From the NCBI RefSeq assembly GCF_902686445.1, contig NC_062223.1, positions 61,315,498-61,379,497 of the forward strand: 64,000 bases of DNA, written 5' to 3'. The notes below the pieces were generated by a model, which was not told the DNA's origin, made no database searches, and saw only the letters and a program-made list of their open reading frames with translations. Below are positions 1 through 11,119 of the stretch, one piece after another (position 1 is the stretch's first letter; each line of letters begins with the position of its first letter). The translations under genes and the position numbers were made by a program. The stretch is from Sciurus carolinensis. Lineage: Eukaryota; Chordata; Mammalia; Rodentia; Sciuridae.

Positions 1-608
1 AGAGCGGGGTCCCAGGAGCTAGGTGGCTTCTTGCTGGAAGAGCCGCACAGAGACACGCCTAGGGGCGGAGCGAAGTTTCCAGGGCGGCGGGCAGATTCTC
101 TGGGAGAGGCAGCCTAAGGAGACTCGCCTGCGAAGGGTGAGGCTCCCAGGCCCAGGACGTAGGTCCGGGCCCCTGGGATCATTGCAGAGGAAGACAGCCC
201 AGTCCAGGTGGTAGTTGTAGATTGAGGGGAACCTCTAGGAGGGCAACTGACCAGCGAGACGTCCCCACCGAGTGACTCTTCCCGGCCGGGGGAGGTTTTC
301 CCACAGGGACGGTAAAGCCAGAGACATAGGCACAAACAGGCCTTGCCTCAGCTCACAGTCTAGTTCCCCATTGGATGACCATTGGTCAACAAGTGGAGGC
401 ACCTCTGCCCACTAGCAGGGAATATACGCCACCTGAGGGTCACCACCCCTAGAGAGGCAGCTTCTTCGTGGAGCTCTACATTATCAACCTCCTCCAAGAC
501 TTCAAGCTACTGAAGGATAAGAGGGGATATACTAGCAATCTTCAGGGACATTATAAGTTGATAGAGGAAATCTGCAACATCTTAATGACCCACTGATCCC
601 TGAACAAT
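1..608 (+). promoter_or_regulatory. L1-A 5'UTR with presumed internal promoter
   Basis: About 600 bases lie upstream of ORF1. The first ~340 bases are GC-rich with many CpGs, in sharp contrast to the AT-rich body of the element, and the rest becomes more AT-rich toward the ORF1 start. In L1 elements this region carries an internal RNA polymerase II promoter that is normally CpG-methylated. That role is inferred from position and composition; I did not identify individual factor sites. The region may extend left of the window. A 73-codon antisense frame lies at 114-335, but nothing supports it as a gene. Confidence 0.75.
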
Positions 609-1622
609 ATGAGAAAACAAGGGAAGAAAATGCCCCAAACAAATCTAGATGTTACATCAATAAAATCCAACGACAGCATGGCAGAAGAAATGACAGAAAG
701 GGAGTTCAGAATGTACATAATTAAAATGATTAGGGAAGCAAACGATGAGATGAAAGAGCAAATGCAGGCCTTGAACGATCGCACCAATCGACAGTTAACA
801 CAGCAAATTCAGGAAGCAAAAGATCATTTCAATAAAGAGTTAGAGATATTGAAAAAAAACCAAACAGAAATCCTTGAAATGAAGGAAACAATAAACCAAA
901 TTAAGAACTCCATAGAAAGCATAACCAATAGGATAGAACAGCTGGAAGACAGAACTTCAGATATTGAAGACAAAATATTTAACTTCGAAAACAAAGTTGA
1001 ACAAACAGAGAAGATGGTGAGAAATCATGAACAGAATCTCCAAGAACTATGGGATATCATGAAAAGGCCAAATTTGAGAATTATTGGGATTGAAGAAGGC
1101 TTAGAGAAACAAACCAAAGGAATGAACAATCTATTTGAAGAAATAATATCAGAAAATTTCCCAAATCTGAAGAATGAAATGGAAGATCAAGTCCAAGAGG
1201 CTTATAGGACTCCAAATACACAAAATTACAACAGACCCACACCAAGGCACATTATAATGAAAATACCTAACATACAAAATAAAGACAGAATTTTAAAGGC
1301 TGTGAGAGAAAAGAACCAAATTACATTCAGGGGGAAGCCAATACGGATATCAGCAGATTTTTCAATCCAGACCCTAAAGGCTAGAAGGGCCTGGAACAAC
1401 ATTTTTCAAGCTCTGAAAGAAAATGGATGCCAACCAAGAATCTTATACCCAGCAAAACTTACCTTCAAATTTGACGATGAAATAAGATCATTCCATGATA
1501 AACAAAAGCTAAAAGAATTTACAAAAAGAAAGCCAGCATTACAGAACATTCTCAGCAAAATATTTCATGAGGAACAGATAAAAAACAAAGAAGCAAATCA
1601 GCAAAGGGAGGAATTATCCTAA
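609..1622 (+). CDS. L1 ORF1 protein, RNA-binding chaperone (337 aa)
   Basis: ORF1p trimerises, coats L1 RNA in cytoplasmic ribonucleoprotein particles and acts as a nucleic-acid chaperone for target-primed reverse transcription. The frame is intact at 337 aa, essentially the usual length for mammalian ORF1p. A Lys/Glu/Gln-rich region at about residues 20-150 looks like the trimerising coiled coil. The RRM domain begins at about residue 153 with the conserved motif RPNLRIIG. The C-terminal domain contains TPRHIIMK, a basic REKNQITFRGKPIR stretch and the YPAKL motif typical of the family. The ATG at 609 is preferred because the coiled coil follows it; another ATG at 639 would remove only ten residues. 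The stop is followed by a short spacer and then ORF2, the standard L1 dicistronic layout. Whether the protein is expressed cannot be judged here. Confidence 0.95.
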   Translation: MRKQGKKMPQTNLDVTSIKSNDSMAEEMTEREFRMYIIKMIREANDEMKEQMQALNDRTNRQLTQQIQEAKDHFNKELEILKKNQTEILEMKETINQIKNSIESITNRIEQLEDRTSDIEDKIFNFENKVEQTEKMVRNHEQNLQELWDIMKRPNLRIIGIEEGLEKQTKGMNNLFEEIISENFPNLKNEMEDQVQEAYRTPNTQNYNRPTPRHIIMKIPNIQNKDRILKAVREKNQITFRGKPIRISADFSIQTLKARRAWNNIFQALKENGCQPRILYPAKLTFKFDDEIRSFHDKQKLKEFTKRKPALQNILSKIFHEEQIKNKEANQQREELS

Positions 1623-1680
1623 AGGAACTGTCAAATAAAGGAGGAACCAAGATGTGTCAAAAATTTTAAATATGAACCAA

Positions 1681-4600
1681 ATGACTGGGAATACAAATCA
1701 TATCTCAATAATAACCCTGAATGTTAATGGCCTGAATTCATCAATCAAAAGACATAGACTGGCAGATTGGATTAAAAAGAAAGATCCAACAATATGTTGC
1801 CTGCAAGAGACTCACCTCATAGAAAGAGATACCCATAGACTAAAGGTGAAAGGATGGGGAAAAACATACCATGCACATGGGCTCAGCAAAAAGGCTGGAG
1901 TATCCATCCTCATTTCAGATAATGTGGACTTCAAGCCAATGTTAGTTAGAAGGGATAAAGAAGGACATTTCATACTGCTTAAGGGAAGCATAAATCAGCA
2001 AGATATAACAATCATAAACATCTATGCCCCAAACAGTGGCTCATCCATGTATGTGAAACAAATCCTTCTCAATTTTAGAAACCAAATAGACCATAACACA
2101 ATAATACTAGGTGATTTCAACACGCCTCTGTCACCACTGGACAGATCTTCCAAACAAAAATTGAACAAAGAAACCATAGATCTCAATAACACAATCAATA
2201 ATTTAGACTCAACAGACATTTATAGAATATACCATCCAACCAAGAGCGAATACACTTTCTTCTCAGCAGCACATGGATCCTTCTCTAAAATAGACCATAT
2301 ATTATGCCACAAAGCTAATGTCAGCAAATACAAGAAGATAGAGACACTACCTTGTATTCTATCAGATCATAATGGATTGAAGTTACAAATTAATGAAAGA
2401 GTAAAAAACAGAAACTACTCCAACACCTGGAGATTAAACAATATGCTACTATATGATGAATGGATAACAGAAGATATTAGGAAGGAAATTAAAAAATTCT
2501 TAGAGGTAAACGAGAACAAAGAAACATCATATCAAAATCTCTGGGACACTATGAAAGCGGTACTTAGAGGAAGATTTATTTCATGGAGCGCATTTAATAA
2601 AAGAAGTAAAACTCAAAAATAAATGACCTAACACTACAGCTCAAAGCCCTAGAAAAAGAAGAACAGACCAACACCAAAAGTAGTAGAAGACAGGAAATAG
2701 TTAAACTGAGAGCTGAAATCAACGAAATTGAAATGAAAGAAACAATACAAAAAATTGACAAAATAAATAGTTGGTTCTTCGAAAAATAAACAAAATTGAT
2801 AAACCTTTAGCCACACTAACAAAGAGAAGACGAGAGAAAACCCAAATCACTAAAATTCGGAACGAACAAGGAAATATCACAACAGACATGATTGAAATAC
2901 AAAACATAATTAGAAGCTATTTTGAAAATCTATACTCCAACAAAATAGAAAATTTCGAAGACATCAACAGGTTTCTAGAGACATATGAATTGCCTAAACT
3001 GAACGAAGAGGACATACACAATTTAAATAGACCAATTTCAAGTAATGAAATAGAAGAAGTCATCAAAAGCCTTCCAACAAAGAAAAGTCCAGGACCAGAT
3101 GGGTTCTCAGCCAAGTTCTACAAAACTTTTAAAGAAGAACTCATTCCAATACTTCTCAAAGTATTCCAGAAAATAGAAGAGGAGGGAACTCTCCCAAACT
3201 CATTCTATGAAGCCAATATTACCCTGATTCCTAAACCAGACAGAGACACATCGAGGAAAGAAAATTTCAGACCAATATCCTTAATGAACATCGACGCAAA
3301 AATTCTCAACAAAATTTTAGCAAATCGCATACAAAAACATATTAAAAAGATAGTGCACCATGATCAAGTGGGTTTCATCCCAGGGATGCAAGGTTGGTTC
3401 AACATCAGGAAATCAATAAATGTCATTCACCATATCAATAGACTTAAAGTCAAGAATCACATGATTATTTCGATAGATGCAGAAAAAGCATTTGATAAAG
3501 TACAGCACCCCTTCATGCTCAAAACACTAGAAAAAATAGGGATAGTGGGAACATTCCTTAACATTGTAAAGGCCATCTACGCTAAGCCCATGGCTAATAT
3601 CATTCTAAATGGTGAAAAACTGAAAGCATTCCCTCTAAAAACTGGAACAAGGCAGGGATGCCCTCTTTCACCATTTCTATTCAATATCGTCCTTGAAACT
3701 CTAGCCAGAGCAATTAGACAGACCAAAGAAATTAAAGGGATACGAATAGGAAAAGAAGAACTCAAACTATCCCTATTTGCTGATGATATGATGGTATACT
3801 TAGAGGAACCAGGAAATTCCACCAGAAAACTTTTAGATCTCATAAGTGAATTCAGTAAAGTAGCGGGATATAAGATCAATGCACATAAATCGAAGGCATT
3901 TTTATATATAAGCGATGAATCTTCAGAAAGAGAAATTAGGAAAACTACCCCATTCACAATAGCTTCGAAAAAAATAAAGTATTTGGGAATCAATCTCACA
4001 AAAGAGGTGAAAGACCTCTACAATGAGAACTACAGAACACTAAAGAAAGAAATTCAAGAAAACCTTAGAAGATGGAAAGATCTCCCATGTTCTTGGATAG
4101 GAAGAATTAATATTGTCAAAATGGCCATACTACCAAAAGTGCTATACAGATTCAATGCAATTCCAATTAAAATCCCAATGATGTACCTTACAGAAATAGA
4201 GCAAGCGATTATGAAATTCATCTGGAAGAATAAAAAGCCCAGAATAGCTAAAGCAATCCTTGGCAGAAAGAGTGAAGCAGGGGGTATCGCAATACCAGAT
4301 CTTCAACTCTACTACAAAGCAATAATAACAAAAACGGCATGGTATTGGTATCAAAATAGAAAGGTGGATCAATGGTACAGAAGAGAGGACAAGGACACAA
4401 ACCCAAATAAATACAATTTTCTCATACTAGACAAAGGGGCCAAAAATATGCAATGGAGAAAAGATAGCCTCTTCAACAAATGGTGCTGGGAGAATTGGAA
4501 ATCCATATGCAACAGAATGAAACTAAACCCATATCTCTCACCATGCACGAAACTAAACTCAAAATGGATTAAGGATCTCGGAATCAGACCAGAGACCTTG

Positions 4601-5502
4601 CATCTTATAGAAGAAAAAGTAGGTCCAGAGCTTCAACATGTCGGCTTAGGACCAGACTTCCTCAACAGGACTCCCATAGCACAAGAAATAAAGCAAGAAT
4701 TAATAACTGGGATAGATTCAAACTAAAAAGCTTTCTCTCAGCAAAGGAAACTATCAGCAATGCGAAGAAAGAGCCTACTCAGTGGGAGAAAATCTTTGCC
4801 AATCATACTTCAGATAGAGCGCTAATCTCCAGAATCTATAAAGAACTCAAAAAACTCTACACCAAGAATGTAAATAATCCAACTGACAAATGGGCTAAGG
4901 AAATGAATAGACACTTCACAGAAGAAGATATACAAGCAATCAACAAACATATGGAAAAATGTTCAACATCTCTAGTAATAAGAGAAATGCAAATCAAAAC
5001 CACCCTAAGATTCCATCTCACCCCAATTAGAATGGCAATTATCAAGAATACAAGCAACAACAGGTGTTGGCGAGGATGTGGGGAGAAAGGTACACTCTTA
5101 CATTTCTGGTGGGGCTGCAAATTAGTGCAGCCACTCTGGAAAGCAGTGTGGAGATTCCTTAGAAAACTTGGAATGGAAACACCATTTGACCCAGCTATCC
5201 CATTCCTTGGCCAATACCCAAAGGACTTAAAATCAGCATATTACAGAGATACAGCCACATCAATGTTCATAGCTGCTCAGTTCACAATAGCCAGATTGTG
5301 GAACCAACCTAGATGTCCTTCAATTGATGAATGGATAAAGAAACAGTGGTATATATATACAATGGAATATTACTCAGCCATAAAGAACGATAAAATTATG
5401 GCATTTGCAGGCAAATGGAGGAAACTGGAGAATATCATGCTAAGTGAGATAAGCCAATCTCAAAAAACCAAAGGAAGAATGATATCGCTAATAAGTGGAT
5501 GA
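1681..5502 (+). pseudogene. L1 ORF2 (endonuclease/reverse transcriptase), three frameshifts
   Basis: ORF2p nicks target DNA and reverse-transcribes L1 RNA at the nick. The ATG at 1681 opens with MTGNTNHISIITLNVNGLNS, the normal family start; an in-frame ATG at 1672 and a GTG at 1654 lie just upstream. Endonuclease residues fall at the positions known for human L1: E43 (QETH), D145 and N147 (GDFN), D205 (SKIDH) and H230 (SDHNG). The RT region contains [21 protein letters not shown] and the catalytic FADD at 3776-3787. The C-terminal Cys/His segment CWRGCG...H...C lies near 5067-5121. Frameshifts of one lost base lie near 2615-2622, 2781-2788 and 4696-4703. Counting these, the frame is 1274 codons plus stop, essentially family length, with no other stop. 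As written the product would end near residue 314, retaining an intact-looking endonuclease domain but losing RT. Some or all of the shifts could be sequence errors. Confidence 0.93.
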
Positions 5503-5791
5503 TGAAACATAATGGGGGGTGGGAAGGGTTAGTGTTGGGATTAGAGTTGGGTTTAGGGAGGGGGGCAGAAATGGAGGAAGGAAGGACTGTATAGATGGAG
5601 GGGAAGGGTGGGAGGGGAGGGGGGGAAGGGAAAAAATGGCAGAATGAATCAAACAACACTAGCCTATGTAAATTTATGATTACACAAATGGTATGCCTTT
5701 ACGCCATGTACAGACAGAGAAAAAACATGTATCCCATTTGTTTACAATAAAAAAAAAATAAATAAAATAAACAATGAAGAAAAAAAAAAAA
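5503..5791 (+). other. L1-A 3'UTR and A-rich tail
   Basis: The ORF2 stop (TGA, 5500-5502) is followed by a strongly G-rich, pyrimidine-poor tract at about 5513-5635, then about 100 ordinary bases and an AATAAA signal at 5746. The tail is an irregular A-rich run to about 5791. Polypurine, G-quadruplex-prone 3'UTR tracts are a recognised feature of mammalian L1s. This 3'UTR differs in its last ~100 bases from that of L1-B, so the two belong to different subfamilies. Confidence 0.88.
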
Positions 5792-7273
5792 TTCCCTAAA
5801 GCCAAAGTGTATGCTTCTGCCCTCCTGGGCTTCTGTTCAAAGAATTTCCATCCCAGAACACCTCCCTAACCCTTTATTATGCATGGACAGAGCAATCTGA
5901 TACAAAGTGGGTGGTGTAACTTTATCAGGTTAATTTTAATTGGCCTTGACACTGGTCCCTGTTTTTGTGGCCTTGGCACTTGGCCCTTGTGAGGCATGGA
6001 AACCTTTCCATGGTCTGCAACTTGGTTTCCAAGTTCCCCACTCCCCATATTGAGGGTTTCCCAGTGTTTAGTGAAGGAGTGTTCCCCAGAGTTTTGTGAA
6101 GTGCCTCACAGCTCAGGAACCCTTTTGTTGTGTTTGTGCCAGTTCCTTCCTGTTCTAAGGTGACAGCTAAGGTCAATGCTGGACAGTCCGTCCTGGGGGA
6201 GCTTTGACAAAGCTAAGCACATCTACCTCTGACAAGAGTCTGTGCTCAGACCTGTCATGGGAAGAGTGGCAGCAGAAAGACCAGGTGCCTAAGTGACTAG
6301 GAAATGATGTGTGGTAAGGGCTGATGGTGATGTGAAGTATTGGGAGATAAAGTGGAGGATTCGACCAAAAGAGTAGTCTTTCAAACAGCAACTCTAACAA
6401 GGCCCTGAAAGTGAAGGACAATTTTAATTTTTCTAGAAAAGGCAGACTTTGCTAAATTGGGTGTAGGGTTCTGTGTGGGGTGTGTGTGCATGTATGTGTG
6501 TGTGTACATGTGTGTTACCTGTGGAAGGAGAGGGTGAAACACAGCGAAGTTACCCCAAAGTCACTGCATAGACACATGTCCCTTGTTTCTCTAGCTCACC
6601 TGCACCCAGTAAGGAAACATCAGGTATGTGGTTATATAAGTGGAAGTGACCCCACACCCTGACCTGATGCCTTACAGCTCCAGCAGAGGCCCACCTGACT
6701 CCTTGGTGCCTGTGGTGGGGACTTCAGCTCTGCAGCTTCCATCTCTATGCTGACCCGCTTATTGGGCCTTTCTTGCTCTCATGAAGAGAGACTGAGCCAT
6801 CACTGCAGCAGGAGTGGGTAAGGATTTCCTCCATGTGGTGATACAACACATTATTTAGGCTTCACTCAAGAGGTCATTTCCTTCTCAAACATACCTTTTT
6901 GACTACTAGAAAGTCTTGGGATTAGGAGGTTAGAATATCCTTAAAGAACTCCAGCAGTGTCTATAGACACTGTTCAAAGCCCACAGTCCCTTGGATTATC
7001 TCAACATCACATCACATCCCTGGGTAATTGGGTAACCTCAGAAAGGGCAATGTGGGATTGGCCATAACTGCATGGGAGTGGCCTGAAGGACTGGCAGAGT
7101 GCCTGCCAGTCTGCCCCATCTACTTGTGTCCCAGAGCAAGTATCTCCCCACCAAGGCAGGACTCCCACCTCCTGTGTAGTGGTGTGATGCATGGGTGCCT
7201 AGAATGCAATCAGGCTACCTAGGTCAAAGCATAATCCTGACTTGTCCTAAGCAGGTGACTTTGGTCAATCATT
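5792..7273. other. Unique sequence, no gene recognised
   Basis: The frames here are short and overlapping on both strands, with no recognisable domain. A short interrupted TG-rich stretch lies at 6478-6516. I see no repeat family that I can name with confidence. Confidence 0.5.
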
Positions 7274-7458
7274 AAATCTTTCCAGGGGCTAGGGTTGTGG
7301 CTCAGTGGATAGAGTACTTGCCTAGCATGCGTGAGGCACTGGGTTCAATCCTCAGTACCACATACAAACAAATAAAATAAAGGTATTATATTCATCTACA
7401 ACTAATTTTTTTTTAAAAAGAGATAAACAATGTGTTTTTTTTTTTTAAAATCTTTCCA
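7274..7458 (+). mobile_element. ID-type SINE with target-site duplication
   Basis: The tRNA-derived body begins ggggctagggttgtggctca at 7285 and contains the box-B-like gggttcaatcctcag, followed by an A-rich, then T-rich and mixed tail. The 11-bp direct repeat aaatctttcca flanks it exactly at 7274-7284 and 7448-7458. This is a clear retroposed SINE of the squirrel ID type. Confidence 0.93.
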
Positions 7459-8690
7459 ATCCCCATTTTCCTTAATTATAAAGGGGAAATAAAAAAGCAC
7501 CTTCCTTGCAGAGATGTTCTCCGAGTTAGAGATGATGTTTGTGAAGTGAATGGTCTGCTGTTCTGGAAGGTCACCAAATGATAACAGCGGCTTCCATTTA
7601 TTTAGTTGCTTACTAAGTGCCAGACACTGCAGCAGATTCTTTACATATTTTAGTTGGGATGGTTTTCAGAGGCTGCACACTGGGTGAGTTAGATACATAA
7701 AATGTCTGCATTTTCCTCCTAAGTTTCTTTTTACTCATCAGTTATCTGTTTTTCTGCATGATGGCAGATCCCCAATGTCAGTCATCACCGGGAAATCTCA
7801 ATTGCCTCAGTGTTTTTTAAGTTGCTTTGGGTTTAAGCTCAATAAGTTCAAACTTTCCCTTTTTTTTCCCTCCCCCTTTTGTGGCATTTACATTCTGGGG
7901 TTAAGAAATATTCTAGTATGAGTGTGGGTAAGGGAATGGCTATGGCTTTAGCCAAAAGTCATTCTTTTTTTAATGATGGTGGCTGCCTAGATATAATTCC
8001 TGGTCTTTGATTAATGTTGTGTCTCACCTGGTCCTTGGTTGTGTGGTCTTTGCTATTTTTATCTTTCTTTCTGAATTCTGTCACCACCATGTGGGGTACA
8101 GGGGAAACTCACTGCTTTCCAGTGCCATGCTGGGGTTACTGGAGACTTCCAGGTGCCCAGGGTCTCTGTCTGTGGAACCCCATGAAACCATTTCTGCCAT
8201 CTGCTCCTGGGCCTTTCTGAACTACCATCCCACAAGCAACCAGATGAGAGCACAGTGAGGGGGTCTTTCCTCTTGTAGCCACAGCTCTCCTGACTACTTT
8301 TCCTTTCTGCACTTGTCACCTTGGTCGAGGGTTGTACACAGGGGAAGGGCTCCTTCTCAGAGAATCCTCTGCTTTCTCTCTGATGGTTCCCCCCTCCTCC
8401 CTACCTTGGAGAAGTTTATGAGGATGGCTGGTGAGACAGGAAAAACTGGGTCTACTTGAACACCTGTTCTTCTAGGTATTTTTCTGTCTTGTATCTGTAC
8501 TGAGAGTATTGAACTTTAAAGCCAAAAATGTGATGTCTTTCTTCTCCAGTTCTATCATGATAGCTTTCCTAAAGTAGCAGGAACATCAGTTTAAGTGCCC
8601 CAGGGAGGGCGGAGATGGAAGCAAGGAAAGCACCTGGATGAGAAAGGGGACCTCACCAACTTCCTGCACAAACACTATCTTTTTAATCTT
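7459..8690. other. Mostly unique sequence with a MIR scrap
   Basis: About 7576-7660 resembles the antisense MIR core (cttactaagtgccagacact). The rest is unassigned. A ~50-base segment at 7959-8009 recurs at 10306-10357. No frame has features of a real gene. Confidence 0.45.
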
Positions 8691-8840
8691 TCAGACAATG
8701 GTGCAGTTTCTATTATTAATCCCATTTTACAGATGTTGAGTTATGACTCAAAAAAGTGACTTGGGTGACTGATCCAATTTAGCCACCAAATATTAACAGA
8801 ATGTCCATCATGTGCCAGGTACCGATGGAGAAAGCAGGGA
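8691..8840 (-). repeat. Degenerate MIR/L2-like fragments
   Basis: Two cues are present: attaatcccattttacagat, the typical antisense MIR core, and catcatgtgccaggtacc, the antisense end common to MIR and L2. Both are heavily decayed. Confidence 0.5.
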
Positions 8841-11119
8841 AGAAACCATAAGGAAAAACACCAATCGGTAAACCAGATAGTTTAATCCACAGTGATAAGG
8901 ATACTTATAAATCATGGAGGATAGAGATTGCAAGGTGGATGTGGCTTTAAACAGCATGCCTCACTGGGATGAATCAGAGTAAAGAATCTCAGATGGAGGG
9001 AAGTGTGAATCCCAGGGAGAAGGCAGAGCAGGAATAATGGCCAACCTGGAAGTGTACTTGGTTGAATAACTAATGGAAAAGAAGAGCTAGGATTTGAACT
9101 CCATTAATTTGACTGTAGAGCCTGCGTGCTTCACTGTGATCTGACAGGATTCAAATTACGATAGTTATTGCTATTATTATTTCTCTGCCATTGGATTGAC
9201 TTCTGACATTCTTCCCCTCTATGAGTCTTGGTGGGTAACTGAAATTGTCTGATTCCTCCTGCCCCTGTCCTAGCTTTCTCTGTAACTATGGGATTAGATA
9301 TATGCTTGAGTGCAACCTACAGAAACACTATCTGGGCTTCATATCAAGAGCAAGTAATGCAAAGAATGGGGACAAGGAGGTAGAGTGTCTTGTGGGCCTG
9401 GTGGGTCAAGAGAGGGGCATTGTTCATGACTGTAGGGGAGCAGTGTTGGACATTGTCTGTGTCAGCGTAAGCTGCATGGTCAGGGTCACGTCAGTTCCAT
9501 GGCATGACCTTGGTGTTCCATGGTGTTCACGGCTGGGCTGTGTAGCCTTGAGCCAGGTTCCTGAGGCTTTCATGGCCATTTGTTGAACTAGCTATCGTCC
9601 ATCTGTTTTCTTCTTCAAAAGTAACATAGGTTTTATTTTTAGTTCGATAAAAAAGACTAGATGACAGAAATATTTTCTTTTTCATTCCTCCACCCTGTCC
9701 TCTAAATTTAGAGTTTGCAATTTTTATAAGGTTTGCATGATGATAAATAAGAAATAGAAATGTTATTAAGATTGAAGTGAATTTCCTTTGAGACTGTGGA
9801 AAATAATGAAAAAGCTATTTCATCTGTTTTCTTTCCTATTTCAAAATATAAAACGGAAGACAAGGCTACTCGCTGTTTTGACATCGTCAGACATGTCTCA
9901 AGTGCCCTCCATGGTTCTCACGTTACTCCAGCAAGATCTCCCAGCAACTGAAGGAATTGTTCTTATTCTCTCCTCGACTTTGTCTCTGAGAGCAGTAAAA
10001 AGATCCACATCTTCTCAGAGTGTCTTGCTTCACCTACAAAACAGTCTCTTTTTTCACTCTAAAAATACCTTTACTTAAATGGACTAATTTCAGTTGGAAG
10101 AAATGAACACATCTTTGTCAAATATATTAGCTCCCAAAGATCATCATACCTTAAGCAAAAGTATAACTAACCCAACCCACAGACCTGTCATCTGTTCCTG
10201 TATATCCCCTTTAAATTTTTTCTTTTGTTTTTAAATTTTTTTTATTTAAGTAAATTATGAACAAAATTTAAAGAATCTTGTAGCTTTAGAACTCTCTATT
10301 CTAACATCATTCTTTTTTCAATGATGGTGACTGCCAAGATATAAGTCTGGCCTTGAAAGAGTTCAAATTATGATGGCCAAATTATGAGAATTATGATATT
10401 AATTATGGAATAAAATTTGAAGAATTAAATGGCTTTTGAATGTGAACAGAAGGTTCCTATCCTCATCACCCCATTTCCCCCTTTCTGGAGACAACCACTT
10501 CATCCTGAAGAATTTTGTCATGTATTTCCTTGCCTCCCAGTAACAGGCTCAGAATGCTGCTTTTAAAGTGTTCAATTTAGGTGTTATCTGTGGACTTCCC
10601 ACAGGAAAGATGAGAATTTAGCCTTTGGCTCCCCTGACCCAACCCACACCCTTCCCATCCACCCTTCTTTCTAATTATAGGACAGAAAGATGGAGATACG
10701 AGAGAGAAATAGTCATATTTCTGTCATCCCCATGTAATGATTTTTACAGTTGATTCATTTAGAAAACTGATTATTTTTCCTTTCCCTCTCAACATTTAGT
10801 CTTTCCTAGCATTAATACTTCTCAATTTTATTTTACTTGCTTGGAATTATATATACAAATCAGCAATTAAATTGAAAACCTTGTGCCAAATATCTAAGTG
10901 TCTTCTACAGACTCATTTATGAGGGTTTCTAGCAATTTCTTTCCGGGAGTCTCCTGATCTCCTTCCATTGCATTCTGCCTGATGCACATCAGTTTTCTTG
11001 GAATTGCTGTCCCAATCATCTTAGGTACTGTCTTTATTTCTCCCCTGGGTACTTCTCCCTTTGTGCCCATCTTATTCCCATTATTCCACTAGTGCATCCT
11101 CTAGTGGCTTCCTCAGAAA
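8841..11119. other. Unique sequence, no gene recognised
   Basis: This stretch is AT-moderate with no convincing coding frame. The longest frames (9245-9586 and 9788-10078, both +) have no domain, repeat or homolog that I recognise. The only internal structure noted is the partial repeat 10306-10357, matching 7959-8009. Confidence 0.45.

Larger units (their letters stand above)
1..5791 (+). mobile_element. Near full-length LINE-1 (L1-A)
   Basis: This is an autonomous non-LTR retrotransposon in sense orientation. The order is classical: GC-rich leader, ORF1, a 58-base spacer, ORF2, a G-rich 3'UTR, then an AATAAA-containing A-rich tail. The element enters from the left edge of the window, so its true 5' end and left target-site duplication cannot be seen; the sequence after the tail begins ttccctaaagcc. 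ORF1 is intact. ORF2 is open over its full expected length except for three single-base frameshifts. The other L1s in the window are heavily truncated and decayed, so this copy is clearly younger. It would act by target-primed reverse transcription of its own RNA, and the same machinery could mobilise the ID and B1-dID SINEs nearby. Confidence 0.96.

Noticed and set aside
114..335. 73-codon antisense frame in the L1-A 5'UTR, reminiscent of primate ORF0
   Set aside because: ORF0 is described for primate L1; a 73-codon frame in GC-rich DNA is expected by chance and no motif supports it.
7285..7360. tRNA gene suggested by box A/B-like sequence
   Set aside because: This is the tRNA-derived head of an ID SINE, with an A-rich tail and target duplication; there is no tRNA fold or 3' acceptor end.
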